In this document: positions 41,380-49,573 of the stretch, in pieces
Numbering within the stretch: the stretch's first letter is position 1
Layout: the number at the start of each line of letters is the position of its first letter
Source of the DNA: Candidatus Nitrosopumilus sp.
GTDB lineage: Archaea; Thermoproteota; Nitrososphaeria; Nitrososphaerales; Nitrosopumilaceae
Direction: 5' to 3'
NCBI GenBank assembly: GCA_029862085.1
Contig: JAOTXZ010000009.1
Coordinates: 1-49,573, forward strand
DNA length: 49,573 nucleotides
Notes under the pieces: model-generated
Told to the model about the DNA's origin: nothing
The model's database searches: none
Seen by the model: only the letters and a program-made list of their open reading frames with translations
Translations under genes and position numbers: made by a program

Positions 41380-42504
41380 TTGACCGGTGTGAGTGGAAAA
41401 GATCAATCCGTAATTAGTAAGGAAGCTTTGATGAGCACAAAACCTGGAAAACAAATTATGAAACAGGCATTATTCAAAAAAAAAGGATACAAATTATTCA
41501 ACCATTACAAAGAAGAAACAGAAAAAGAATTTCCAAATTTTTCAGAAAGATTTGCTCAAGATCTTTACAAAGAAATTAAATCTGATTCTTCTCCAAATTC
41601 AACGCAACAGGCTTTTGGTGATGAAGTAGGTTCAAATGAAATTATTCTCAAGGCTTCTGAAATTGACCCTATAAGGGCTAAATTAGATAATATTGAAGTT
41701 ATTCGAGATAGAGTTTCTCGTATTCTTAATTCAAATTTTGTAAAAATGACATTTCCTGTCTTTAATGCCCTATTTGATGGAGCTGCTGAATATTTAGGAA
41801 ACAAAGATGCTCAATTAAAACAAGATATTGTCGAGGGTCACATATTGGCAATCGATCTTAGCGAACCAATGGATAGAATTGTTGACAAAGATGAGGACTT
41901 GGAATATCTTGATGATTATAAATTGATGAATCCATATATTTTGAAATTGGCCAGAGATAAGATTTCTAAAGGGGGAGATAAAGTTCTAAATGAATTTGAG
42001 GAAGGGTTCAAGGAGGCAAGAATTGGACAATACCTTGATGAAGAATTAAAGTCAAAACCAACACAAATTACCGAAGAAGAAATGACTTTGTCTTACAAGA
42101 AGTATAGGTCTGTAATGGGAACTGCCGGAAGAAATATGGCTCTTGCAGAACGACCGTTAGGAGAAATTTTCTATTTAGGAATGGCAAGAGCTGCAGAAGG
42201 AGTTGGATGTGGAAATGAAATTGAAGATTCTATAAAAAATGGATTTGTAAAAATACCTTCTTGGCCATTATATTATTCTCTTCTAGCTAATGATGTCAAA
42301 AAAGGATTCGATATAACACTGGAAAAAAGTAATCTATATCTCCAGGATGCTCGTCTTGCCATAGAATTACTACCCGAAGGATTTTCTCATAAAGAATTTT
42401 TAGAATTTTTATTCTTAACTGTAGAACATTATAATCAATTCTGGTACAACAAGTTACAAAAAGCAAATAAATGGTCAGAATTTGAATCCAGACTTCCAGA
42501 GTGA
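41380..42504 (+). CDS. Unknown protein encoded upstream of rfcL
   Basis: A 374-residue, mostly helical soluble protein with no motif I recognise. It has a Lys-rich N-terminal part (KPGKQIMKQALFKKKGYKLF), an acidic middle (IVDKDEDLEYLDDYKLM) and a well-ordered C-terminal half (GTAGRNMALAERPLGEIFYL). The first start is TTG at 41380; GTG at 41389 fits a CATAAATAAC box at about -25 better, and ATG at 41431 is also possible. Its stop overlaps a GTG of the rfcL frame, and the rfcL ATG is eight bases on, so the two are probably cotranscribed. Confidence 0.7.
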   Translation: MTGVSGKDQSVISKEALMSTKPGKQIMKQALFKKKGYKLFNHYKEETEKEFPNFSERFAQDLYKEIKSDSSPNSTQQAFGDEVGSNEIILKASEIDPIRAKLDNIEVIRDRVSRILNSNFVKMTFPVFNALFDGAAEYLGNKDAQLKQDIVEGHILAIDLSEPMDRIVDKDEDLEYLDDYKLMNPYILKLARDKISKGGDKVLNEFEEGFKEARIGQYLDEELKSKPTQITEEEMTLSYKKYRSVMGTAGRNMALAERPLGEIFYLGMARAAEGVGCGNEIEDSIKNGFVKIPSWPLYYSLLANDVKKGFDITLEKSNLYLQDARLAIELLPEGFSHKEFLEFLFLTVEHYNQFWYNKLQKANKWSEFESRLPE

Positions 42505-42512
42505 TAATCTTG

Positions 42513-43670
42513 ATGTGGTCCGAGAAACATAGGCCTCAGAATATATCGGATATGGTTGGAAATGAGGAATCGAGGGCAGCAATAATCGAGTGGTTTTCAA
42601 AATGGAAAAAAGGCACAAAACCTTTACTGTTGATAGGCCCACCAGGCATTGGAAAAACTACAATCGCCTATCTTACTGCTAAACAATTTAGATATGATTT
42701 GATTGGTCTTAATGCAAGTGATGTTAGAAGCAAATCTAGAATTAATGAAATTCTTTCTCCTGTATTAGGAAACAGCACAATTCTTGGTTCTCCAATGATT
42801 TTTGTCGATGAAGTGGATGGAATTCACGGTCGTGGAGATTATGGAGGAGCAGAAGCACTAATTCAGGTATTAAAAGAACCCACGGTTCCAATGATTTTAG
42901 CTGCCAACAGTGATTCCTCTGATAAAATGAAGAGCATTAAAAAAGTTGTAAAAACAATTTCCTTCAAACCAATCCCTCCACGTCTTTTGCGTGTTTATCT
43001 TGAAAACATTCTGAAAAAAGAAAATGCCAAACTCAGTCCTGGATCTATGATCAAAGTTATTGACAAATCAAGAGGTGACATTCGTTCTATGATTAATTTC
43101 GCTCAATCTCTTGTCACTGGATTTAATCCTCAAACAGAAAAATCATTTGAAAACATTAATGTCGAAGATGGAATCAATGCTTTCTTTAAAGCTAATTCCA
43201 TTGATGAGGCACGAGGGGTATTGTATTCAATGCAAATCGATCCTAGGCAAAAAATTGATGCTTTTTACTCTAGTATTATCACTAGCAGTTTGGATAAAAA
43301 ATCTCTAGCAAAATATTTGGATATAATTTCCAGAGCTGACGTCTTGTTTGGAAAAATAATGAAAACTCAAAATTGGAGACTTTTACGATATCTAAATGAA
43401 ACATTAATTGAATTATATCAAAAGGATGATCGTATCAGGTATACTCAATACAATTTGTCTTGGCCGCTTTTGAATCGTATTCGTTGGGATGGAAGAAAAA
43501 TTAAATCATTATCTTCCCTTATGGCAAAAAAATTACATCTTTCTAAGAGTTCTTTTACAACATTTGGTTTACCCTATGTTTTATTTTGCATGAAAAATAA
43601 TAATTTAGAATTAGATCTTGAAGAAACCTTTGACGATATTATTGAAAAGGAAATGGAATTGATTAAATGA
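42513..43670 (+). CDS. rfcL: Replication factor C large subunit
   Basis: A 385-residue AAA+ subunit that works with RfcS to load PCNA. It begins MWSEKHRPQN, has Walker A GPPGIGKTT, Walker B IFVDEVDGIHG, the sensor region AANSDSS, and the C-terminal collar helices. The ATG at 42513 matches the family N-terminus; an in-frame GTG at 42501 overlapping the previous stop is the alternative. I see no clear PCNA-interacting motif at the C-terminus, where many RfcL proteins have one. The next gene overlaps its stop by four bases. Confidence 0.93.
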   Translation: MWSEKHRPQNISDMVGNEESRAAIIEWFSKWKKGTKPLLLIGPPGIGKTTIAYLTAKQFRYDLIGLNASDVRSKSRINEILSPVLGNSTILGSPMIFVDEVDGIHGRGDYGGAEALIQVLKEPTVPMILAANSDSSDKMKSIKKVVKTISFKPIPPRLLRVYLENILKKENAKLSPGSMIKVIDKSRGDIRSMINFAQSLVTGFNPQTEKSFENINVEDGINAFFKANSIDEARGVLYSMQIDPRQKIDAFYSSIITSSLDKKSLAKYLDIISRADVLFGKIMKTQNWRLLRYLNETLIELYQKDDRIRYTQYNLSWPLLNRIRWDGRKIKSLSSLMAKKLHLSKSSFTTFGLPYVLFCMKNNNLELDLEETFDDIIEKEMELIK

Positions 43671-43990
43671 GCTGGAGAAAAATCCCTATGAAATTTCCTG
43701 GGACATGTATAATCTGTAATGAAAAGATTGAAGTCAACGAAATGGGATTATGGGCAAAAGGACTTGGTGTTAAACACGAAAAATGTTCTCAAATTAAGGA
43801 ATTACGATGCGCGGTTTGTAACGGACCTGCAGGCTGTAAAAATTGCGAATTTCAGGATAATTGTGATATTGAAAATGTTTCTCCATTATGTATTTGTAAA
43901 AAATGTAGTGAGGAGAAAAACTCCTATGATTCATACCAAAAATCCATAAAGAAAAAATTTCCTTTGTTGAATCTAAATCCTCGAAATTAA
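43667..43990 (+). CDS. Cys-rich zinc-finger-like protein, unknown
   Basis: A 107-residue protein with many Cys in paired motifs: TCIICNEKIE, KHEKCSQIKELRCAVCNG, GCKNCEFQDNC, LCICKKCSEE. It probably binds two or more zinc ions, and the N-terminal part looks like a treble-clef or PARP-type small finger. The ATG overlaps the rfcL stop (ATGA), so it is translated with the clamp loader large subunit. A role in binding DNA or RNA is plausible but unproven. Confidence 0.72.
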   Translation: MSWRKIPMKFPGTCIICNEKIEVNEMGLWAKGLGVKHEKCSQIKELRCAVCNGPAGCKNCEFQDNCDIENVSPLCICKKCSEEKNSYDSYQKSIKKKFPLLNLNPRN

Positions 43991-44068
43991 GGAATTCTGG
44001 TTCCTACCTTTATCAGATCGAAAAAAATTCTAAAAGCTTAAAATCCTACTCAATTATTCTATTTTTTG

Positions 44069-44782
44069 ATGTCTGAGGATAAAAAAGAGGAAGACACCAA
44101 AGTAGTTGAAAAAATATCGGAAAATTTAGAGTCGTCAGAAACTGGAAAATCAATTGAAAGTTCTGAAGCAGAGAAAGAACCAAAGACTAAGAAGAAAAAA
44201 TCCTCAAAATCAGACATGACTGCAACAGAATTAGCAGCCATAGCAGATGCTGAATCTTCTGCAGCATTGGCAAGATCAAAAGCTGCTAAAGAAGCTGCTG
44301 AAAAAGCATTAGATGAAGAATACAAAGAAGCTGCAAAAGAAGCAGTTGCAGCAAAAGTAAGTGATTCCTTTACCAATAAACGATTTCAAGAGCAAATATT
44401 TAGACGTGAGATGGGTGAACCAGAATTTTTCCTTCGCAAACACGAATTAGCGCCTCCAAGACCCATTCCTACACAAGAAGAAGAAGAAGAAATTTCAAGA
44501 CGAGTTGAAATTCCAATGGATCAAACTCCAAAATACGTTCCAGAACTCATGCTAAGTCCAGAATATCAAGGCATATCGAATTATGAAAGTGGTGTGGCAT
44601 CCTTTAGAGATGAAATAGAAGAAAGGCTTGCAAGATTACAAAAGGATCCTGACTCAAGTAAACAAGAAATTCATCGGGCAGAAGAAGATCTAAAAACAAT
44701 TGATTATCTTTTTGAAAATTACAATCTTGGAATGAATGTTTTCCGTACAGCAAAGGGTGGAAGAAACAAATTTGACAAATAA
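44069..44782 (+). CDS. Charged coiled-coil-type protein, unknown
   Basis: A 237-residue protein. The first ~45 residues are acidic and Ser/Lys rich and probably disordered. Residues ~55-95 are an Ala/Glu/Lys helix (AIADAESSAALARSKAAKEA). The C-terminal half has an ordered segment (DQTPKYVPELMLSPEYQG) and helices. No family is recognised. The ATG at 44069 is about 27 bases from a TTAAAATC box (a TTG one codon earlier is also in frame). It lies 12 bases before the next gene, so the two are probably cotranscribed. Confidence 0.65.
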   Translation: MSEDKKEEDTKVVEKISENLESSETGKSIESSEAEKEPKTKKKKSSKSDMTATELAAIADAESSAALARSKAAKEAAEKALDEEYKEAAKEAVAAKVSDSFTNKRFQEQIFRREMGEPEFFLRKHELAPPRPIPTQEEEEEISRRVEIPMDQTPKYVPELMLSPEYQGISNYESGVASFRDEIEERLARLQKDPDSSKQEIHRAEEDLKTIDYLFENYNLGMNVFRTAKGGRNKFDK

Positions 44783-44794
44783 CGGTGAATGCTA

Positions 44795-46054
44795 ATGACA
44801 AAAGGTAACTTCAAAATAATTAACGCAAGATTTACCCACAAAAATGTTCCTATCCATAAATTAGAAAAATTTTCTTTCAAAGAAATCCCTGCAGCTGCAG
44901 ATGAATTTAAAAAAATATCTGACGTTTCAGAATGTGTAATAGTTCAAACATCAAGTAGAGTTGAAATATTTCTAATAATTAATCTTGAAACTGGAGATTC
45001 ACCTGATGCCAGAAGACCAGAAGCAAAAGGTCTTGTAATTAATCAAATTCAAGAAAAATGGCGGTCATTGACTGAATTAGACCAATGGGATATTGATCAC
45101 TTTGATCAGACTCTTGAAATTTATTCAGGTGTAGATGTTTACCAGAATTTGCTTAAACTTGCTTGTGGTCTAGAATCTGTTGTTGTAGGAAAAAACGAAA
45201 TTCTAGGGGAATTAATTACATCTATTTCTACCGCTAAAAAATTCAAAACTTCTGGTAGAGTATTGGATAAACTATTTGATACTTGTATTCGGGTAGCCAC
45301 CCAAATTAGAAATACAACTGGTATTGGAGAAAACGTAACCTCTCTGGGTGATATTGCAGTAAAGATTGCCGAGGAAAATGTAGGCATTGATAAAAAGAAA
45401 CACATTTTGCTAATGGGAACAGGAGAGGCCGCTGCGAGAGTAGCAAAAGCACTTGGCAAAAAAGAATATGCCTTTGATGTTACTAGTATGACCTTGGATC
45501 GCGCAACTGGATTTTCAAAAATATTGGGAGGGACTCCAATTGAGTTTAAAGATGTGTTTTCTGGATTTGATAAATTCGATATTGTATTTGTTGCAACTAC
45601 CGCAGATTATTTTCTTATTACCTATGAAAAAATAAAGCGAATTGTTGGAAACAAGAAAACAGGAGTTTTGATTTTGGATATCTCTGATCCAAGAGCAGTT
45701 GGTGAAAAAGTCTCAACTATTCCTGGGGTGAAACTAATGTTCAAAGATCAAATAATTGAATTGGTCGAAGAAAATGAAAATATTAGAATGAGTAAGGTTC
45801 CCGAAGTTGAAAAAATGATTGCTAAGGAAGTTCCAGTAATTGAGGCTACGATGAACAGGATTGATGCTGAACCTATAGTAGTTGATGTCCAGGCAAACGT
45901 AGATGCCATAAGGAAAAAGGAATTAGAAAAAGCCTTAGAAATGCTGGGAGAGACAGATGAGAATAAAATAAAAATTATTGAGGAGTTAACAAAAACAGTT
46001 GCTCAAAGCATTGTTTCTTCACCAACCAAGAACACCCCAGAGAAATCAGATTAG
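44795..46054 (+). CDS. Glutamyl-tRNA reductase-like protein lacking the catalytic Cys
   Basis: A 419-residue protein with the whole GluTR (HemA) layout: INARFTHKNVPIHKLEKF, LLKLACGLESVVVGKNEILG, TGIGENVTSLGDIAV, the NADPH turn LLMGTGEAAARVAKALG, and a C-terminal dimerisation helix. The catalytic STCNR motif reads QTSSR, with Ser53 in place of the nucleophilic Cys. The His usual before LFRVASGL is Asn118. The ATG at 44795 has a GGTGA six bases upstream; an ATG at 44789 overlaps that site. No other haem-synthesis gene is nearby. It may be an inactive or regulatory paralogue; hemA is a possible but doubtful name. Confidence 0.82.
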   Translation: MTKGNFKIINARFTHKNVPIHKLEKFSFKEIPAAADEFKKISDVSECVIVQTSSRVEIFLIINLETGDSPDARRPEAKGLVINQIQEKWRSLTELDQWDIDHFDQTLEIYSGVDVYQNLLKLACGLESVVVGKNEILGELITSISTAKKFKTSGRVLDKLFDTCIRVATQIRNTTGIGENVTSLGDIAVKIAEENVGIDKKKHILLMGTGEAAARVAKALGKKEYAFDVTSMTLDRATGFSKILGGTPIEFKDVFSGFDKFDIVFVATTADYFLITYEKIKRIVGNKKTGVLILDISDPRAVGEKVSTIPGVKLMFKDQIIELVEENENIRMSKVPEVEKMIAKEVPVIEATMNRIDAEPIVVDVQANVDAIRKKELEKALEMLGETDENKIKIIEELTKTVAQSIVSSPTKNTPEKSD

Positions 46055-46168
46055 GATCTAAAACCTGATCCTTATGCTTTGATATAAAATAGTGAAAAAT
46101 AGTTGATACTGTATTGTTTACGAAAAAACATACCTTAGTTTTTATTGTACAAAGATATTTCTCAAAAT

Positions 46169-46333
46169 ATGGCCAAACTAAGATGCTCTGATTACGGGTT
46201 TGAATGTGATTTTGTAAGTGAAGGAGAAATTGAAGAGGTAATCGAAATATTTGGCAAACATACTGACGAAGAACATGGTATTGATTATTCCAAAGAAGCC
46301 CTTATGCAATTTATCCTCCGCCAAAAATCCTAG
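46169..46333 (+). CDS. DUF1059 small Cys/His protein
   Basis: A 54-residue protein with the DUF1059 pattern: MAKLRCSDYGFECDFVSEG, then a helix EEVIEIFGKHTDEEHGID. The two Cys and two His could bind one metal ion. The frame is open to a TTG at 46145, but the ATG at 46169 gives the family start and a TTTTTATT box 26 bases upstream. The function of the family is unknown. Confidence 0.82.
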   Translation: MAKLRCSDYGFECDFVSEGEIEEVIEIFGKHTDEEHGIDYSKEALMQFILRQKS

Positions 46334-46370
46334 TTTAATGCTTCTAAAAATTTACAATTTACTTTTAAAA

Positions 46371-47210
46371 TTAACCGTATGATTCGTATCTAATCTCATA
46401 ACTTCCATCGTCATGGGCATTATCTTTAGTTACAAATCCCCTTGCAGCCGTATTGTCAATAACTCCATCAATTGTTCCTTGATATCCACAAATGTAGATG
46501 TAGGTATTTTCAGGAGTACATTTTTCGCCAACTAATTCATCAAGAGGAGATACTCCATTTTTTGCTTCTTTGAAAAATGATTCAACTCTTCCAACATGTC
46601 CGCTCCATGAGCGATTAAAGAATTCTTTTGGTCTACTAATTGCTGCTCTATATTTAAAATTCCATTCTCCTTTCCTTCGTTTACTCTCATTTTCCAAATC
46701 TGTAAGCATTTTTTTATAGCTTAACTCATCGACATAACTTGCCCCATGAAGCACAACTACTTCCCGTTTATCTCCTACATCATGTAAGTGATTAGCATAA
46801 GCAATAAAAGGCGCAAGACCCGTCCCTCCCCCAACACAAACAATTCGTCTCATATCTTTTTCTCCATTAGGGAGTTTCTCATTAATCAAAAGTGCATTTC
46901 CAGTAGGATATCCTAATTTCACCTCATCACCTTCACTTGCATGAAATAACATCGTAGTGACACGTCCAGGTAAAGGATTTCTAACCCATCTAATTACAAA
47001 TTCAAAATAATCTTTGTTTTCAGGATGTGAAGCAATTGAATATGCCCTTCGAACTAGTTTATAATTTTCAGTGGGAACTGTGACGCCAATAGTAAGAAAT
47101 TGACCTGTGATATAGTCGGGCATTCCCTCATCAGGAAGTATTCTAATGACTACCAGATCCTCCTTTAGTAACTGGGTATAAACCACCTTGGCTTTCATCT
47201 CAGAGACCAT
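46371..47210 (-). CDS. Ferredoxin-NADP+ reductase-type oxidoreductase, second copy
   Basis: A 279-residue paralogue of the protein at 10937-11782, closely similar along its length. It shows RRAYSIASHPENKDYFEFVI for FAD binding, VCVGGGTGLAPFIAYANH for NAD(P) and ICGYQGTIDGVID, with the same YESYG-type end. Differences cluster in the C-terminal third (PRGF to AARGF; KREDGSF to AHDDGSY) and in the segment before EAKNGVSPLDELVG. It probably serves a different electron carrier or condition. A TATA-like TTTAACTAAA is about 26 bases before the ATG. Confidence 0.88.
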   Translation of the reverse strand: MVSEMKAKVVYTQLLKEDLVVIRILPDEGMPDYITGQFLTIGVTVPTENYKLVRRAYSIASHPENKDYFEFVIRWVRNPLPGRVTTMLFHASEGDEVKLGYPTGNALLINEKLPNGEKDMRRIVCVGGGTGLAPFIAYANHLHDVGDKREVVVLHGASYVDELSYKKMLTDLENESKRRKGEWNFKYRAAISRPKEFFNRSWSGHVGRVESFFKEAKNGVSPLDELVGEKCTPENTYIYICGYQGTIDGVIDNTAARGFVTKDNAHDDGSYEIRYESYG

Positions 47211-47354
47211 TCATAATAATTTCCGTCGACTTTAGTTAAATGTATTTCTGTAAAACTGTCGAAATTTTTTTGAAAGGAATTGAAATCTTGAAAAATAATA
47301 AATTTTCAAATCATATTCTTCAAAAGTAAAATTTTCAACTAAATTAATAAGTAG

Positions 47355-48923
47355 ATGTTAACCCTAGAAAGCAAGATGCACTCTGAAAAAATTGAAGGAT
47401 TTTCGAAGAGGGAAAAAACATCATTACTTGGAGGAGGCCAAGATCGTATAAAGGCCCAACATGATAAAGGAAAACTAACAGCCCGAGAACGGATAGACCT
47501 CTTATTAGATGAAGGCACATTTACAGAAATTGATCCCTTAACGACTCATCATTATCATGAGTATGATATGCAAAAAAAGAAATTCTTTACAGACGGTGTA
47601 GTTGGTGGGTATGGAACGGTAAATGGTAGACAAATCTTTGTGTTTGCTTATGACTTTACTGTACTTGGAGGAACATTAAGTAGAATGGGGGCAAAAAAAA
47701 TTACTAAACTAATGGATCATTCACTACGAACTGGTTGTCCAATTATTGGAATAATGGATTCAGGTGGTGCTAGAATTCAAGAAGGAATTATGAGTCTTGA
47801 TGGATTTGCCGATATTTTTTATCACAACCAACTTGCTTCTGGTGTTATTCCACAAATTACTGCAAGCATTGGTCCTTCAGCCGGTGGGTCTGTGTATTCA
47901 CCAGCAATGACAGACTTTGTGATTATGGTTGAAAAAGTAGGAACTATGTTTGTTACAGGACCTGATGTAGTAAAAACAGTGTTAGGTGAAGAAATTTCCT
48001 TTGAAGATCTTGGTGGAGCTGTTACACATGGTTCAAAAAGTGGTGTTGCACATTTTGTTGCAAATAATGAATATGAGTGCATGGATTATATCAAAAAATT
48101 ATTATCATATCTTCCACAAAACAATACCGAAGAACCACCTAAAAATAAAACTGATGATGATCCAAATAGATTAGATCATAATCTGATTAACATTATTCCA
48201 GAAAATCCTTTACAACCTTATGATATGAAAGAAATCATTAACTCAATTGTAGATAATAATGAATTTTTTGAAGTCCATGAATTGTTTGCACCAAATGTTG
48301 TAGTTGGTTTTGGAAGAATGAAGGGTAGAGTTGTTGGATTTGTTGCAAACAATCCTATGCATCTAGCAGGTGCACTTGATATTGATTCATCAAATAAAGC
48401 AGCACGTTTTATCAGATTCTGTGATTCTTTTAACATATCACTAATCACTTTAGTAGACACACCTGGTTACATGCCTGGTTCTAATCAAGAACATGCTGGA
48501 ATTATTAGACATGGGAGTAAACTACTCTATGCATTTTGTGAAGCTACCGTTCCAAGAATCACCTTAGTAATTGGCAAAGCATATGGTGGTGCATATATTG
48601 CAATGGGAAGTAAAAATCTTGGAACTGATATTAATTACGCATGGCCTACTGCTAGATGCGCAGTTTTAGGTGGAGAAGCTGCCGTAAAAATCATGTATAG
48701 AAAAGAGCTTCAAAAAGCTGAAGATCCAGAAGCTCTTAAAAAACAATTAATTGACGAATTTGCAGAAAAATTCGAAAATCCTTATGTTGCTGCATCTCAT
48801 GGAACTGTTGATAACGTAATTGATCCAGCTGAAACAAGACCTATGCTAATAAAAGCACTTGAAATGCTTGAAAACAAAAGAGAAAAACAACTACCAAGAA
48901 AACACGGGAACATAAATTTGTGA
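47355..48923 (+). CDS. pccB: Acyl-CoA (acetyl/propionyl-CoA) carboxylase, carboxyltransferase subunit
   Basis: A 522-residue enzyme that moves carboxyl from biotin to acetyl- or propionyl-CoA. It has KLTARERIDLLLDEGTF, the acyl-CoA binding IMDSGGARIQEG, SIGPSAGGSVYSPAMTDF, the second half VDTPGYMPGSNQEHAGIIRHG, and KAYGGAYIAMGSK. In Nitrososphaeria this enzyme fixes bicarbonate in the 3-hydroxypropionate/4-hydroxybutyrate cycle (established for the group, inferred here). ATG 47355 and ATG 47376 are both possible starts. The biotin carboxylase gene follows after seven bases. Confidence 0.93.
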   Translation: MLTLESKMHSEKIEGFSKREKTSLLGGGQDRIKAQHDKGKLTARERIDLLLDEGTFTEIDPLTTHHYHEYDMQKKKFFTDGVVGGYGTVNGRQIFVFAYDFTVLGGTLSRMGAKKITKLMDHSLRTGCPIIGIMDSGGARIQEGIMSLDGFADIFYHNQLASGVIPQITASIGPSAGGSVYSPAMTDFVIMVEKVGTMFVTGPDVVKTVLGEEISFEDLGGAVTHGSKSGVAHFVANNEYECMDYIKKLLSYLPQNNTEEPPKNKTDDDPNRLDHNLINIIPENPLQPYDMKEIINSIVDNNEFFEVHELFAPNVVVGFGRMKGRVVGFVANNPMHLAGALDIDSSNKAARFIRFCDSFNISLITLVDTPGYMPGSNQEHAGIIRHGSKLLYAFCEATVPRITLVIGKAYGGAYIAMGSKNLGTDINYAWPTARCAVLGGEAAVKIMYRKELQKAEDPEALKKQLIDEFAEKFENPYVAASHGTVDNVIDPAETRPMLIKALEMLENKREKQLPRKHGNINL

Positions 48924-48930
48924 TTTTATT

Positions 48931-49573
48931 ATGATTGAAAAAGTTCTTATCGCAAACAGAGGAGAAATTGCCTTACGAGTAATTAGAACATGTAAAAGAT
49001 TAGGAATCAAAACTGTCGCAGTTTATTCTGATGAAGATTACAATTCCTTACACGTAAAACAAGCAACTGAAGCATATCACATTGGAGAGGCAGCTCCTGC
49101 AAAATCATATCTTAACCAAGAAAAAATCCTTGATGTCATGTTATCATCTGGTACAGATGCTGTTCATCCAGGTTATGGTTTTCTTTCTGAAAATGATGAC
49201 TTTGCAAGATTATGTGAAAAAAATAAAATAAATTTCATTGGTCCTTCTGCAGATTCAATGAATCTTTGTGGAGACAAAATGGAATGTAAAGCTGCCATGC
49301 TTAAGGCTAAAGTTCCAACAGTTCCAGGAAGTCCTGGACTTGTAAAAGATGCAGATGATGGAGAAAAAATTGCAAACGATATTGGATATCCAGTTATGTT
49401 AAAATCAGTTTATGGTGGTGGTGGTCGTGGAATTAGAATAGTAACGAATGATAAAGAATTACGTGAAGGTTTTGAAACAGTAACATCTGAATCTATAGCT
49501 GCTGTTGGAAAATCTGCCATCATTGTTGAAAAATTCTTAGAAAAAACAAGACACATTGAATATCAGATGTGTA
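48931..49573 (+). CDS. accC: Acyl-CoA carboxylase, biotin carboxylase subunit (3' end outside window)
   Basis: The first 214 codons of a biotin carboxylase, which carboxylates biotin using ATP and bicarbonate. Visible segments are KVLIANRGEIALRVIRTCKR, VHPGYGFLSEN, the ATP-grasp entry VMLKSVYGGGGRGIRIV (glycine-rich loop), and IIVEKFLEKTRHIEYQM. The length fits the start of a ~500-residue protein. It is cotranscribed with the carboxyltransferase; the biotin carrier gene is expected downstream, outside the window. Confidence 0.95.
   Translation, partial: MIEKVLIANRGEIALRVIRTCKRLGIKTVAVYSDEDYNSLHVKQATEAYHIGEAAPAKSYLNQEKILDVMLSSGTDAVHPGYGFLSENDDFARLCEKNKINFIGPSADSMNLCGDKMECKAAMLKAKVPTVPGSPGLVKDADDGEKIANDIGYPVMLKSVYGGGGRGIRIVTNDKELREGFETVTSESIAAVGKSAIIVEKFLEKTRHIEYQMC

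Noticed and set aside
1-49573. CRISPR array, insertion sequence, prophage or genomic island
   Set aside because: No regularly spaced direct repeats, transposase or integrase motifs, or blocks of clearly different base composition were seen; the tRNA genes show no flanking att-like duplications by eye.

Overview
The window is an AT-rich, densely packed archaeal chromosome segment. Several gene families point to an ammonia-oxidising archaeon of the Nitrososphaeria (Thaumarchaeota), most likely a Nitrosopumilus or Nitrosarchaeum relative: archaeal replication proteins (MCM, GINS, split RFC, Hel308), Alba, deoxyhypusine synthase, a thermosome-type chaperonin, a complete urease locus and a biotin-dependent acyl-CoA carboxylase like that of the 3-hydroxypropionate/4-hydroxybutyrate cycle. 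This assignment rests on gene content read by eye, not on a database search. I see no mobile element, prophage or CRISPR array.

Layout. 1-7.2 kb: end of a ferredoxin gene, tRNA-Ser, rfcS, then a tightly overlapping run GINS - mcm - hel308 - GlcNAc-1-phosphate transferase. 7.3-10.8 kb: sugar and surface-glycan type genes, ilvE and a nucleotidyltransferase. 10.9-15.1 kb: a flavin reductase, tRNA-Ala, a HEAT-repeat gene, alba, a PrpB-like lyase, a DHFR-like protein and a PadR regulator with a palindromic operator. 15.2-18.4 kb: succinate dehydrogenase A-C-D-B. 18.4-20.2 kb: a DUF59/MIP18 gene and argH sharing one TATA element. 20.3-25.6 kb: urease, with ureC-ureB-ureA divergent from ureE-ureF-ureG-ureD. 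25.6-31 kb: deoxyhypusine synthase, an unusual chaperonin with a His-rich tail, and an SSS-family transporter that is probably for urea. 31-37 kb: unknown proteins, a TPR protein, then a ureohydrolase - UreA-like protein - UreH nickel transporter operon, UspA and a tandem YnfA pair. 37-41.3 kb: tRNA-Lys, tRNA-Asp, redox proteins, a CFI-box-CTERM secreted protein and an inositol-phosphatase-type enzyme. 41.4-49.6 kb: an rfcL operon with unknown partners, a glutamyl-tRNA-reductase-like protein lacking the catalytic Cys, a second flavin reductase and the two acyl-CoA carboxylase genes, the last cut by the window end.

How the parts fit. Much of the middle of the window concerns urea: making it (ureohydrolase), importing it (SSS permease), importing nickel (UreH), hydrolysing it (UreABC) and loading the metal (UreDEFG). 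Three elements there look undescribed to me. One is a diverged UreA-like protein coupled to the ureohydrolase. One is a chaperonin paralogue with an altered ATPase site and a tail of nine histidines. The third is a set of inverted repeats around the transporter and ureE promoters.

Expression signals. Most first genes of transcription units appear leaderless, with a TATA-like element about 25-27 bases before the start codon (ATG, GTG or TTG). Several downstream genes carry a GGTGA ribosome-binding site 5-6 bases before the start. I used both signals to correct several starts.
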